Shown here: positions 25,475 through 33,413 of the stretch, in pieces
Numbering within the stretch: position 1 is the first letter of the stretch
Layout: each line of letters begins with the position of its first letter
Assembly: GCA_001314815.1 (NCBI GenBank)
Contig: LJXT01000015.1
Coordinates: 1 to 41,310 of the forward strand
Length of the DNA: 41,310 nucleotides
Reading direction: 5' to 3'
From: Algoriphagus marincola HL-49
Lineage (GTDB): Bacteria; Bacteroidota; Bacteroidia; Cytophagales; Cyclobacteriaceae
The notes under the pieces: model-generated
Told to the model about the DNA's origin: nothing
Databases searched by the model: none
Seen by the model: the letters and a program-made list of their open reading frames with translations, nothing else
Program-made: the position numbers and the translations under genes

Positions 25475-25578
25475 GTCTTTCGGGTTTTGTTTCTACAAGA
25501 ATAGGCTAAATCTTATCGAACTTTGATGACTAAAATCACTTAGTCAAAAGACTATTGTCGGTTTTTAGACCGTCCGAA

Positions 25579-27129
25579 TTAGCTCCCTGATTTTTCTATC
25601 CACCTAACCGATAAGTCGGGATCTTCCATATCCTTATCCAAGGGATACATGGGACGGATGATGCGTTTGTGTCCCAGCCTTTCCAAGTCCTGATCTACTC
25701 CGCCCGGAGTCAAGGCCATGATCCAGTCACCGCGAAGATCATATAGCTCAGGTACTAAATACCCGATTTTCACAACCAAAATATCTGTGCCTCTAGGATC
25801 CAAATCCAGGTCTGTAAAGTCCTTTTCATGATGGTAAGGTTTCCGCTTTTCGGTAACGATGACTTTGATCGAACCCACCTGGATCACCGCTTCCGTTTTG
25901 GCATCCTGATCTCCTTCTTTCAGCGCTAGTAATTTTCCCCGAAGCAAAAGAGGAGGTGCAAATCGGTCATCTACCATCGCACCCACAGACCCTTCGACGA
26001 CAGTACCTATTTTGGCTTCCTTTGCCTTAGCTATCAAATCAGGACCTGGAATGGAAGCATAAATCAATTCTGGGCCGGATTCAGATTGAAATTCAGGTCT
26101 TTGAAGCAGTTGGTTTAAGGTCCAAGTCACATCACCTGCTCCACCGGCGGTCGGATTATCTCCCATATCCGAGATGACAAAAGGCTTCTTTTCACTGTTC
26201 AAGGCCATCTCCAAGCTTTCGTCGAGATAGGCTACCGGAGCCACAAAATCAAATTCATGACGCACTTCCCAGAAGCTTTTGGCCAAAAATTCTGAACTTT
26301 CTTTGACTGCCTTTTCATCATCCCCTGTCACCATCACCACCGCGTGATTCCGCGGTTCATCAGCCCAGGCATACCCTACCCAGATTGCCGCATCGATGAT
26401 ACCCGCTTTTTTGGTTTCCGGGTCAACTTTTGCATATAAGGATTTTCCGGGATCGATTCGTGTACTCGTTTTCTCTCCCGGAAGCAGGATAGGGACAGGA
26501 ATCCAAGCCTTGTAAGCTGGCTTTCCTTTTCCACTTTCTAATCTGTCTAAAAGATTCTCTAAAGCCCTCTGTTTGGATTCCAAGGCGTCCTCATGGGGAG
26601 CTAAGCGATAGCAGGTGATCAGGTCGGTGTTTTCAGCCAATCGCCTGGAAACATTCCCGTGAAGATCCATGGAGGTGGAGATTAGGGTTTCATCGCCTAC
26701 CACTTCACGAACTTTGATGATAAAATCCCCTTCAGGATCATCCAAACCCTCTACACTCATGGCGCCATGAATGTCAAAAAACAAGCCGTCGTAGGGAAGG
26801 TTATCGCGAAGCATTTCCAGTGTCAGATTCACCAGGGAATCATAAGCTTCTCGTGTTACCATTCCACCGGGTATGGCATGACCCCGGAGAGTTGGAAACC
26901 ACTCGGCTCTGGCTCTATTCTCTGAATCTTCGGATAGAAAAGGATAATAATTGAAAATGTCCTCACCGATTCGGGCTTTGAAGGATTCCGCTGTGGATCG
27001 GGCAGGGGAAAAAGTGCTGGACTCAATGGCCAAGCCGGCTATGGCAACTCGGGGCTTTTCGGTTTGGGTGGAGGAATTGTTACAGGAAAATAGAGAAATA
27101 GAAAGTAAGGCAATAAATAAGTATCTCAT
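25579..27129 (-). CDS. M81-family metallopeptidase (MlrC-like) lipoprotein
   Basis: From ATG 27129 the protein has 516 residues and a lipoprotein signal (LFIALLSISLFSC, about residue 16). The 12 residues upstream in the same frame lack a signal character. MlrC-type motifs are visible: FDIHGAM, SMDLHGNVS, APHEDALE and SDMGDNPTAGGAGD. MlrC is named for its step in microcystin breakdown, but most members are uncharacterised and probably act on other amide or peptide substrates. Lipid anchoring and export are notable. It is a single-gene unit. Confidence 0.9.
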   Translation of the reverse strand: MRYLFIALLSISLFSCNNSSTQTEKPRVAIAGLAIESSTFSPARSTAESFKARIGEDIFNYYPFLSEDSENRARAEWFPTLRGHAIPGGMVTREAYDSLVNLTLEMLRDNLPYDGLFFDIHGAMSVEGLDDPEGDFIIKVREVVGDETLISTSMDLHGNVSRRLAENTDLITCYRLAPHEDALESKQRALENLLDRLESGKGKPAYKAWIPVPILLPGEKTSTRIDPGKSLYAKVDPETKKAGIIDAAIWVGYAWADEPRNHAVVMVTGDDEKAVKESSEFLAKSFWEVRHEFDFVAPVAYLDESLEMALNSEKKPFVISDMGDNPTAGGAGDVTWTLNQLLQRPEFQSESGPELIYASIPGPDLIAKAKEAKIGTVVEGSVGAMVDDRFAPPLLLRGKLLALKEGDQDAKTEAVIQVGSIKVIVTEKRKPYHHEKDFTDLDLDPRGTDILVVKIGYLVPELYDLRGDWIMALTPGGVDQDLERLGHKRIIRPMYPLDKDMEDPDLSVRWIEKSGS

Positions 27130-27206
27130 GCTGGTTTTGGATAATGATTGCTGAAAATAGCTCAATTTTATATCCTATAAAAAAAATCAGAAATACTAAC
27201 CCTCTT

Positions 27207-27683
27207 TCATTCCTCAATTGCCACCATCAAAGGTTCTGATCCTGGGCTGAAAAATTTTAATCCCATGAGGGAATATATCATGGAGCCTGTTACCTGGAGG
27301 CTATCTTCCTTTGGAATGACTCCGAAGTGATTCCACCTTCGCCCTAAAGTAAACCCGCCAAGGTAAGCTTCTGACTTATGAGGAAGAATTTCGCCTGTCT
27401 CTCGGTGGGCAAAGTAGAAGACATACAGATCGTTGGTTGTTGAGTAAGGAATGCTTTTTACTTTAGTGATATATCCATCTGGAGGAGTTATGGATGTTGT
27501 TTGCTGATTGGTAGAAGCAAGTGCCGCAAACAAACTTAGAACACCAATCAAAAGTGGTGGAGAAGCTAAAACTCTTTGTTTGTAGGATAGCTGCTTCATC
27601 CCCAAAGTAAAAACCTTAAAGAAAAAGAAAATGAAAGCTATTAAGAAAATTAGACAGAAAACACTCCAAAGAAATCCGATCAT
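27207..27683 (-). CDS. membrane protein of unknown function
   Basis: This 158-residue protein has two N-terminal helices (VFCLIFLIAFIFFFFKVF and VLASPPLLIGVLSLFAALAS). An extracytoplasmic or cytosolic domain of about 95 residues follows, with YITKVKSIPYSTTNDLYVFYFAHRE and YLGGFTLGRRWNHFG. I do not recognise the family. It stands alone between the M81 peptidase and comB, with very AT-rich flanks. The start at 27683 follows an A/T-rich leader without a ribosome-binding site. Confidence 0.7.
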   Translation of the reverse strand: MIGFLWSVFCLIFLIAFIFFFFKVFTLGMKQLSYKQRVLASPPLLIGVLSLFAALASTNQQTTSITPPDGYITKVKSIPYSTTNDLYVFYFAHRETGEILPHKSEAYLGGFTLGRRWNHFGVIPKEDSLQVTGSMIYSLMGLKFFSPGSEPLMVAIEE

Positions 27684-27747
27684 AACTATGTTATTTTATC
27701 CACCTAAATAAATAAAATAATTGAAAAAAATAAAATATAGGTCAAAC

Positions 27748-28458
27748 CTAATTATCGATTGCCCTCAAAACCTGTCCCTCAACCTTTCCCACCAATTCAT
27801 ACAAATCAAAGGTCAAGCAAAAATCAATGTCTTTTTCGATTCCGTGGTTTTGTAGTCGCTTGGCATGCGAGGCTTGACTCAGGTACTTTTTGAGTTGATG
27901 TCCTTCTTTTTCGAAGAGACTTTTCATTGCCATGGCTCCATCATCATTACTTTCGTGAGTGGATTCCAAGGCCTTAGCCAATGCCCCGGCATAGAGGGAA
28001 TCTTCCAAGTTGAATCGGCCTTTCCAACCGGCACAATGGATCAGAACATCCTTCTCTTGGGCTTGGATATACTTGACAGTTGCGGAAAGATTTGGGAAGG
28101 CTCCGATTAGAATTTCTGAGGCACCTTCGGATTTGGAAATTGCAAGGGTCCCATTGGTGGTTGTCATGGCCAATTTCTGACCAGAAAAGCTGTTGTCCAG
28201 AAGAGCAACTGGTGAATTCCCGAGGTCAAAGCCCTCTACGGTTTGACCATTTCGCTCTCCTGCAATTAAATAGCCTTTTTGCTTCATGGTCCGGCAGGTT
28301 TCCAAATCTGCAAAGGTCTCGATCTCTTCGATTCCGTTGGCAAGTGCCGCCACCATGGTCGAAGTGGCCCGGAAGATATCTACCACCACTACGATCTTTC
28401 CTTCGAGCTCGTGGAGGTGGATTAATTCTGGGCTAAAACAAACTTCTAACTGATTCAT
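27748..28458 (-). CDS. comB: 2-phosphosulfolactate phosphatase (ComB) family
   Basis: This 236-residue protein matches Com[21 protein letters not shown] near the start, then [20 protein letters not shown] and [17 protein letters not shown] in order. Family enzymes remove phosphate from 2-phosphosulfolactate, giving sulfolactate (a step of coenzyme M synthesis in archaea). This organism is unlikely to make coenzyme M. A role in sulfonate metabolism, for instance feeding sulfonolipids known from related bacteria, is speculative. Its start overlaps the end of gcvT by 4 bp, so the two are co-translated. Confidence 0.92.
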   Translation of the reverse strand: MNQLEVCFSPELIHLHELEGKIVVVVDIFRATSTMVAALANGIEEIETFADLETCRTMKQKGYLIAGERNGQTVEGFDLGNSPVALLDNSFSGQKLAMTTTNGTLAISKSEGASEILIGAFPNLSATVKYIQAQEKDVLIHCAGWKGRFNLEDSLYAGALAKALESTHESNDDGAMAMKSLFEKEGHQLKKYLSQASHAKRLQNHGIEKDIDFCLTFDLYELVGKVEGQVLRAIDN

Positions 28459-29549
28459 CCTTTCAAAAGGGGAAGCTTTTCTACCTGAGCTTTCAAGCTT
28501 TTATTTCGGATTTGGATAAAAATTTCAGTTCCTGCTTTGCTGAATGCTGTCTTGACATAGCCCAAACCGATCCCCACATCCATGGAAGGAGACATGGTCC
28601 CGCTGGTGACTTCACCGATCAGTTCGCCGGATGCATCCACGATGGGATAATGTCCGCGAGGAATTCCCCGCTCCTGCATGACAAAACCCACAAGTTTTCG
28701 GGTGACTCCAGCCTCTTTTTGAGCTTTTAGGGCTTCGGAGTTGATGAAATCCTTGGTGAACTTGGTGATCCAACCCAAACCTGCTTCGATCGGAGAGGTG
28801 GTGTCATCAATATCATTTCCATAGAGGCAGTAGCCCATTTCCATTCGTAATGTATCCCGAGCTCCTAATCCGATAGGCTTGATGTCAAAATCTTTCCCAG
28901 CCTCAAAAATGGCATTCCACACCTTTTCAGCATCCTCGTTTTTCACATAAATCTCAAATCCTCCTGCACCTGTATAACCAGTCCCTGAAATGATTACATC
29001 AGCCACACCTGCAAATTCACCTACGGTAAAGTGGTAGAATTTCACTTCTGAAAGATTGACTGGAGTCAGCGATTGTACAGCCTCAATGGCTTTAGGTCCC
29101 TGCACTGCAAAAAGAGAAAGCTCGTCTGAGATGTTTTTCAGCTTGGCACCCATGGTGTTATGCTGATTTACCCAATTCCAGTCTTTTTCAATATTGGAAG
29201 CATTGACCACCAACATGTATTTCTCGTCGGAGTACTTGTATACGATTAGATCATCGATGATTCCTCCTGTTTCATTGGGAAAGCAAGAATATTGAGCCTG
29301 CCCCTCCACTAGTTTGGAAGCATCATTGGAGCAAACTTTTTGAATCAGTGCCAAAGCATTGGGACCTTCTACCAGGAATTCACCCATGTGGGAAACATCA
29401 AATACTCCAACTCCATTTCGCACGCAGAGATGCTCTTCCTTGTCCGAACTGTAGCGAACGGGCATATTAAAACCTGCAAATGGGACCATTTTGCCTCCGA
29501 GGGCAATATGGAGGTCATTCAATTGGATTTTTTTGATGGTTTCTTCCAT
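28455..29549 (-). CDS. gcvT: glycine cleavage system T protein (aminomethyltransferase)
   Basis: Transfers the methylene group from aminomethyl-H protein to tetrahydrofolate, releasing ammonia, in the cytoplasmic glycine cleavage complex. The 364-residue length and the motifs are standard: GAKMVPFAG-like [70 protein letters not shown] and [11 protein letters not shown]. The other subunits (gcvH, gcvP) are not in the window. It is upstream of comB with a 4-bp overlap. Confidence 0.96.
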   Translation of the reverse strand: MEETIKKIQLNDLHIALGGKMVPFAGFNMPVRYSSDKEEHLCVRNGVGVFDVSHMGEFLVEGPNALALIQKVCSNDASKLVEGQAQYSCFPNETGGIIDDLIVYKYSDEKYMLVVNASNIEKDWNWVNQHNTMGAKLKNISDELSLFAVQGPKAIEAVQSLTPVNLSEVKFYHFTVGEFAGVADVIISGTGYTGAGGFEIYVKNEDAEKVWNAIFEAGKDFDIKPIGLGARDTLRMEMGYCLYGNDIDDTTSPIEAGLGWITKFTKDFINSEALKAQKEAGVTRKLVGFVMQERGIPRGHYPIVDASGELIGEVTSGTMSPSMDVGIGLGYVKTAFSKAGTEIFIQIRNKSLKAQVEKLPLLKG

Positions 29550-29619
29550 GATTATTGGGCTATTTTTCTGTCGCCCAAAGGTAAGGATTGGAAGGGATTT
29601 TGGGGAAGGGTTTTATAGA

Positions 29620-29649
29620 AAATAAAAAAAGCAACCCGAGGGCTGCTTT
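29620..29649 (-). terminator. Terminator of the IscA-type gene
   Basis: AAAGCAACCC (29628-29637) pairs with GGGCTGCTTT (29640-29649), with one mismatch. On the minus strand it runs into TTTTTTTATT. It lies just past the stop at 29668. Confidence 0.8.
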
Positions 29650-29667
29650 GAATGATAGTGATCTTGC

Positions 29668-29994
29668 TTAGACCGAGAAGCTTTCCCCGCATCCGCAGGT
29701 CCGGCTGGCATTGGGGTTTACAAATTGGAAGCCTTTCCCATTTAGCCCATCGCTAAATTCCAGTGTGGTACCTGCAAGGTAAAGGAGGCTTTTTCGATCT
29801 ACGATGATTTTGATTCCTTTGTCTTCAAAGACATGATCGGAATCCACCAAGTTGGCATCAAATCCCAAATCATACATCAATCCAGAACAGCCGCCACCTT
29901 TGACGGAAACTCGGATATTTTCATTGTCGGTACGCCCTTCCTCTCTTTTGAGCTCGAGGATGCGTTCTTTGGCCTTATCAGAAACGATGATCAT
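29668..29994 (-). CDS. A-type iron-sulfur cluster carrier (IscA/ErpA/SufA family)
   Basis: This 108-residue protein has the three family cysteines: C36 in KGGGCSGLMY and C100/C102 in RTCGCGESF at the end. These hold iron or an iron-sulfur cluster for delivery to target proteins. VDRKSLLYLAGTTLEFSDGLNGKGFQFVNPNA is also typical. IscA, ErpA and SufA cannot be told apart by sequence alone here. It is a single gene divergent from the methylmalonyl-CoA epimerase and has its own terminator. Confidence 0.93.
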   Translation of the reverse strand: MIIVSDKAKERILELKREEGRTDNENIRVSVKGGGCSGLMYDLGFDANLVDSDHVFEDKGIKIIVDRKSLLYLAGTTLEFSDGLNGKGFQFVNPNASRTCGCGESFSV

Positions 29995-30085
29995 ATATTC
30001 TTAACTTTGCGTACTAGTTTCGGTTCAGGAGCATAAACAAGCATTGGCTCCAAAAGATTCGATTACAAATATAAGAATTATAAAA

Positions 30086-30490
30086 ATGAGAAAAATAGAG
30101 CATATCGGCATCGCTGTTTCTGATTTGGAAAAATCCAATGAACTCTTCCATAAATTATTGGGAAAGAGCCATTTCAAAACTGAGATGGTGCAAGGAGAAG
30201 GGGTGGAAACCTCCTTTTTCCAGGTAGGAGAGACCAAAGTAGAACTCCTTCAGGCGACTCGCCCGGATAGCCCGATTGCTAAGTATTTGGAAAGAAAATC
30301 GGAAGGCATTCATCATATCGCTTTTGATGTGGAAGATATCCATGCTGAAGTGGAGCGATTGAAAGGGGAAGGATTCGAAATCCTGAATGAAACGCCCAAA
30401 GAGGGGGCAGACAATAAATTAGTGGTATTTTTGCACCCACGAAGCACCAATGGCGTGTTGGTGGAGCTGTGTCAGGAGAAAAATTTGTAA
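30086..30490 (+). CDS. mce: methylmalonyl-CoA epimerase
   Basis: Interconverts the (R)- and (S)- forms of methylmalonyl-CoA on the propionate/succinate route. ATG 30086 gives 134 residues, the usual length. The frame extends back to a TTG at 30044, but those residues are not family-like. Glyoxalase-fold metal ligands appear as KIEHIGIAVSD, EGIHHIAFDVED and GVLVELCQE. A TAACTTTG box (30002-30009) matches the -7 consensus and could drive it, leaving a leader of about 70 bases. The methylmalonyl-CoA mutase genes are not in the window. Confidence 0.93.
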   Translation: MRKIEHIGIAVSDLEKSNELFHKLLGKSHFKTEMVQGEGVETSFFQVGETKVELLQATRPDSPIAKYLERKSEGIHHIAFDVEDIHAEVERLKGEGFEILNETPKEGADNKLVVFLHPRSTNGVLVELCQEKNL

Positions 30491-30525
30491 GTAGTAAATC
30501 GTAAATAGTAAAAAATCCAACTTTA

Positions 30526-30578
30526 AAAGTGCCAAGTCAAAATATGCTTCTTGGTACTTTGGGTTTAGTACTTGGTAC
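30526..30578. repeat. short inverted/direct repeat cluster before thiL
   Basis: AAAGTGCCAAG (30526-30536) pairs with CTTGGTACTTT (30550-30560), with one mismatch. CTTGGTAC recurs at 30571-30578, 21 bp further on, and could pair with the same left arm. The region ends 8 bp before the thiL start. It does not resemble a TPP riboswitch. Confidence 0.5.
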
Positions 30579-30586
30579 AATAAGAT

Positions 30587-31615
30587 ATGTCAGAAAAAAG
30601 AACAGAAATAAGTGATTTGGGTGAGTTTGGCCTGATCGATCATTTGAACGAAAAGGTAAAAATCAAAAATGATTCAACGCTGAAGGGAATCGGGGATGAT
30701 GCGGCTGTGATAGACGCAGGCGACCATGTCAAAGTAGTGACAACCGACTTGCTCTTGGAGGGAGTGCATTTTGATTTGGCCTATGCGCCCTTACCTCATG
30801 TAGGTTTCAAAGCCGTGGCTGTCAATGTCTCGGATATTGCGGCCATGAATGCGATTCCAAAGCAGATTACCGTAAGTATTGCACTATCCAACCGATTTTC
30901 GGTAGAAGCTGTTGACGCTTTGTATTCGGGTATTCACGCGGCTTGTGAGCATTATGGGGTTGATTTGGTTGGTGGAGATACGACTGCTTCCCGAAGTGGA
31001 TTGGTGATCTCTATTACTGCAATAGGAGAAGCTCAAAAGGAACAGATCACCTACAGAAACGGAGCCAAGGAGAATGATATTCTTTGTGTGACAGGAGACT
31101 TGGGAGGTGCTTTGGTAGGACTGCAGATTTTAGAGCGCGAGAAGCAGGTATTCCTAGCCAATCCAGATATGAGGCCTGATCTTGAGAAGTACACCATTGT
31201 CACCGGTCGACAACTCAAACCGGATGCCCGAATGGATATTATCCACGAGCTTCGGGAGTTGGGGGTAGTGCCTACCTCGATGATGGATATTTCCGATGGC
31301 TTGGCTTCAGAGATTTTTCATATCTGTAAATCATCAAATGTGGGAGCCACCATCTACGAGGATAAACTGCCGATTGACAAGCAGACTTTTGACACTGCGG
31401 TAGAACTGAATCTAGACCCCATCACCTGTGTATTGAATGGAGGAGAAGATTATGAATTGCTTTTCACTATTGATCAGAAAGATTTTGCGAAGCTGGAAAA
31501 ACATCCGGATGTACACTTCATCGGGCATATCACCAAGCCTGAGGATGGAAAGTTTCTAGTGACCAAGAGTGGTACGGCTGTAGCGATCAAAGCGCAAGGC
31601 TGGAAACATTTTTAA
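30587..31615 (+). CDS. thiL: thiamine-monophosphate kinase
   Basis: Phosphorylates thiamine monophosphate to the active diphosphate cofactor in the cytoplasm. The 342-residue protein carries the ThiL order of motifs: LGEFGLIDHL, KGIGDDAAVID, TTDLLLEGVHF, GFKAVAVNVSDIAAMNA, DLVGGDTTAS, DISDGLASEI and NGGEDYELLFT. All ATP- and magnesium-binding aspartates are present. It follows the epimerase by 96 bp containing a repeat cluster. No terminator other than the large hairpin at 31720-31762 is seen after it. Confidence 0.96.
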   Translation: MSEKRTEISDLGEFGLIDHLNEKVKIKNDSTLKGIGDDAAVIDAGDHVKVVTTDLLLEGVHFDLAYAPLPHVGFKAVAVNVSDIAAMNAIPKQITVSIALSNRFSVEAVDALYSGIHAACEHYGVDLVGGDTTASRSGLVISITAIGEAQKEQITYRNGAKENDILCVTGDLGGALVGLQILEREKQVFLANPDMRPDLEKYTIVTGRQLKPDARMDIIHELRELGVVPTSMMDISDGLASEIFHICKSSNVGATIYEDKLPIDKQTFDTAVELNLDPITCVLNGGEDYELLFTIDQKDFAKLEKHPDVHFIGHITKPEDGKFLVTKSGTAVAIKAQGWKHF

Positions 31616-31719
31616 TCTAAATTATTATCCGTAATCATGCCAGTAGTTCAAAATGGCTTCGACTTAGTTCGACTAGCTCACTAACCATCGCTCGGCCTCC
31701 GGATTCGCGGTTAATTTTA

Positions 31720-31762
31720 GGAGGGGAGGAAAATGCGGATTAGCCGCATTTTCCTCCCCTCC
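31720..31762. repeat. 43-bp perfect hairpin downstream of thiL
   Basis: GGAGGGGAGGAAAATGCGG (31720-31738) and its exact complement (31744-31762) flank a 5-base loop, ATTAG. It is far longer and more perfect than an ordinary terminator. It lacks a T tract on the plus strand, so termination is uncertain. It partly borders repeat copy B. The gene-free region around it (31616-31911) holds only this and the repeat. Confidence 0.75.
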
Positions 31763-31846
31763 CCAACTTTACACAGTAAAGTTCGCCGAGCGAAGTCGAG
31801 GTGAACCTAATAAAATTTGGTTACTGGTAAGAAAGCGGGCATTCAT
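31761..31846 (-). repeat. dispersed 86-bp repeat, copy B
   Basis: It is the inverted copy of 25028-25113, with four mismatches that I count by eye. It touches the hairpin at 31720-31762 and lies 65 bp before the start of the radical SAM gene. It keeps the GTTCGCCGAGCGAAGTCGAG core. It has no coding capacity. Confidence 0.8.
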
Positions 31847-31911
31847 ATTTTTTATTTCTAAGTGATCCAATCAGTAGATCCATCTCGTACTTCCTTTCAA
31901 ATAAGGAAATC

Positions 31912-32913
31912 ATGGAAAAACTATTGGACAATACCCAGAAAAAAGATTTCGATTTTTTTCCTTCGTCAAAAGGAGATGAACAGGAGCTGAGCAAAATTGA
32001 TTCTTTCCTTTCCCATCACGCCATCCCAGCCCCTCAATCGATTCGTAAGCTTCAACTTTTTCTAGGAAAAGTCTGCAATCACTCTTGCAGTTTTTGTCCC
32101 CATGATGCAAGGCCGGAGAGCTCGGAATTTATGCGTCATGAGATGGTACACCGTGTGATCAGCCTAATCGAAAAAGAGCAGTTTGAAGAGATTTCTTTCA
32201 AAGGAGGTGCACCTGAGATGTCCCCATACTTTCGGTGGGTTGTGGGACAGATTCGTGAAAAAAGTCCCAAGACAAGGCTGGTACTTCATACTCATGTGAC
32301 AGCCATGAAGGATCCGGGTTACTTTCAGGCTTTGCCACGCTTTCTTCAGGAGCATCAAGTAGCCTTATCTGTTTATGTACCGACTTTAGACGAGGCTCAA
32401 ATGGATCAGATCCGTGGTCCAAAGACCTTTAAGACTTTTTTATCTGTGGTTCGCTACCTCAACCGCCTGGGATATGCTTCTGCTGATTCGGGTTTGGAGC
32501 TAAAGCTTATTTGGAAGCACTTAAAAGTTCCTAATTCCAAGTCAGGTGAGGTGCATTTCGAAGACTGGAAATCGAAATGGGGTATCCGTTTCAGTGATTT
32601 TCAAGAAAAGATGTATTCACCGGTGGGAAGAATGATGAATTGCCTTTCTGCTGAAGGTGATAAGGCTAGTTTTTTTCAAGAGCTGCAAACAAAAATCGGA
32701 AGACATGATGATCAGCCTTTGCCTTGTAAAGATTCATTAACCATCGATTGGGAAGGCAATGTATACAATTGTGAAAATCATATTTCTGCAAAGGACGGCC
32801 GAGTTAAATATCGCCTTTTTCATCTGAAAGATTGGACGGATGAAAAGCTCAAAAGTGTCCGTATTCAGCCTGCTTTACACTGCTTGAGTTGCCTTGCCTG
32901 TCTAAAAAATTAA
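31912..32913 (+). CDS. ArsS-like radical SAM protein
   Basis: This 333-residue radical SAM enzyme has the cluster motif CNHSCSFC (C55, C59, C62), which binds the iron-sulfur cluster and S-adenosylmethionine. KGGAPEMSPYFRWVV and SPVGRMMNCLSAEGD match the arsenosugar/SeCys-type branch (ArsS, DUF3641), as does PLPCKDSLTIDWEGNVYNCENH. The C-terminus has more cysteines (P-C-K, Y-N-C-E, then CLSCLAC), which could hold an auxiliary cluster. ArsS itself normally sits with an arsenic methyltransferase. None is present here, so the product is open. Neighbours are an anchored small protein and the tandem globin-like lipoprotein. Confidence 0.8.
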   Translation: MEKLLDNTQKKDFDFFPSSKGDEQELSKIDSFLSHHAIPAPQSIRKLQLFLGKVCNHSCSFCPHDARPESSEFMRHEMVHRVISLIEKEQFEEISFKGGAPEMSPYFRWVVGQIREKSPKTRLVLHTHVTAMKDPGYFQALPRFLQEHQVALSVYVPTLDEAQMDQIRGPKTFKTFLSVVRYLNRLGYASADSGLELKLIWKHLKVPNSKSGEVHFEDWKSKWGIRFSDFQEKMYSPVGRMMNCLSAEGDKASFFQELQTKIGRHDDQPLPCKDSLTIDWEGNVYNCENHISAKDGRVKYRLFHLKDWTDEKLKSVRIQPALHCLSCLACLKN

Positions 32914-32979
32914 AAAAATGAAAAATCAGTAAATCCAATCCTTGAACTCACTTCGTATGTCACCAAAACAGATAAAGTC

Positions 32980-33405
32980 ATGATCAAAAAAATAATTCTT
33001 TCCATTGGTTCTATCCTCTTTTTGCTAGTCTTGGTTTTGGCAGTTCATATCTATATGGTTACGGGAAAAGCGGTTCCTGAGGGACCCAATTGGTCCATGG
33101 GCAAAATTGAAGTGGCCAATCAGCTCGATTCACTTTCAGTGAATGAAATCAAGCAAGACTTTCTTGCCAAGCCTTTTATCAGGGCTTTCCGGACTAATCT
33201 GGACCAAGGTCATTTCATCCTTCTTTATGACCGCAAGCAAGTCAGTGGGGACGATCTAGCCGCTGAATTAGGTTCAAAACTCAATTTGCAAGCTAGTCTC
33301 TATCGTCCCAGTGCTGAAGAACTGGCGAGTAGCTGCCCTGCCATTCCAAAGGACAGTTTCACTTATCAATTAGGAAGTCTATTTCAATCCATCTTTACTA
33401 AATAA
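32980..33405 (+). CDS. small single-helix anchored protein, unknown
   Basis: This 141-residue protein has an N-terminal membrane helix (IILSIGSILFLLVLVLAVHIYMV). A soluble domain of about 110 residues follows, including ANQLDSLSVNEIKQDFLAKPF, HFILLYDRKQVSGDDLAAEL and CPAIPKDSF. The beta-alpha-beta rhythm recalls heavy-metal-associated (HMA) folds, but no CxxC metal motif is present; this likeness is only an impression. It is 66 bp after the radical SAM gene and 8 bp before the globin-like gene, so co-transcription with the latter is likely. Confidence 0.65.
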   Translation: MIKKIILSIGSILFLLVLVLAVHIYMVTGKAVPEGPNWSMGKIEVANQLDSLSVNEIKQDFLAKPFIRAFRTNLDQGHFILLYDRKQVSGDDLAAELGSKLNLQASLYRPSAEELASSCPAIPKDSFTYQLGSLFQSIFTK

Positions 33406-33413
33406 AAACAACT

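Noticed and set aside
30491..30586. TPP riboswitch ahead of thiL
   Set aside because: The repeats there form simple stems and lack the conserved TPP-aptamer core sequences.
31616..31911. Integron-type attC recombination site at the large hairpin
   Set aside because: The stem is perfect and lacks the paired GTTRRRY/RYYYAAC core sites expected at its base.
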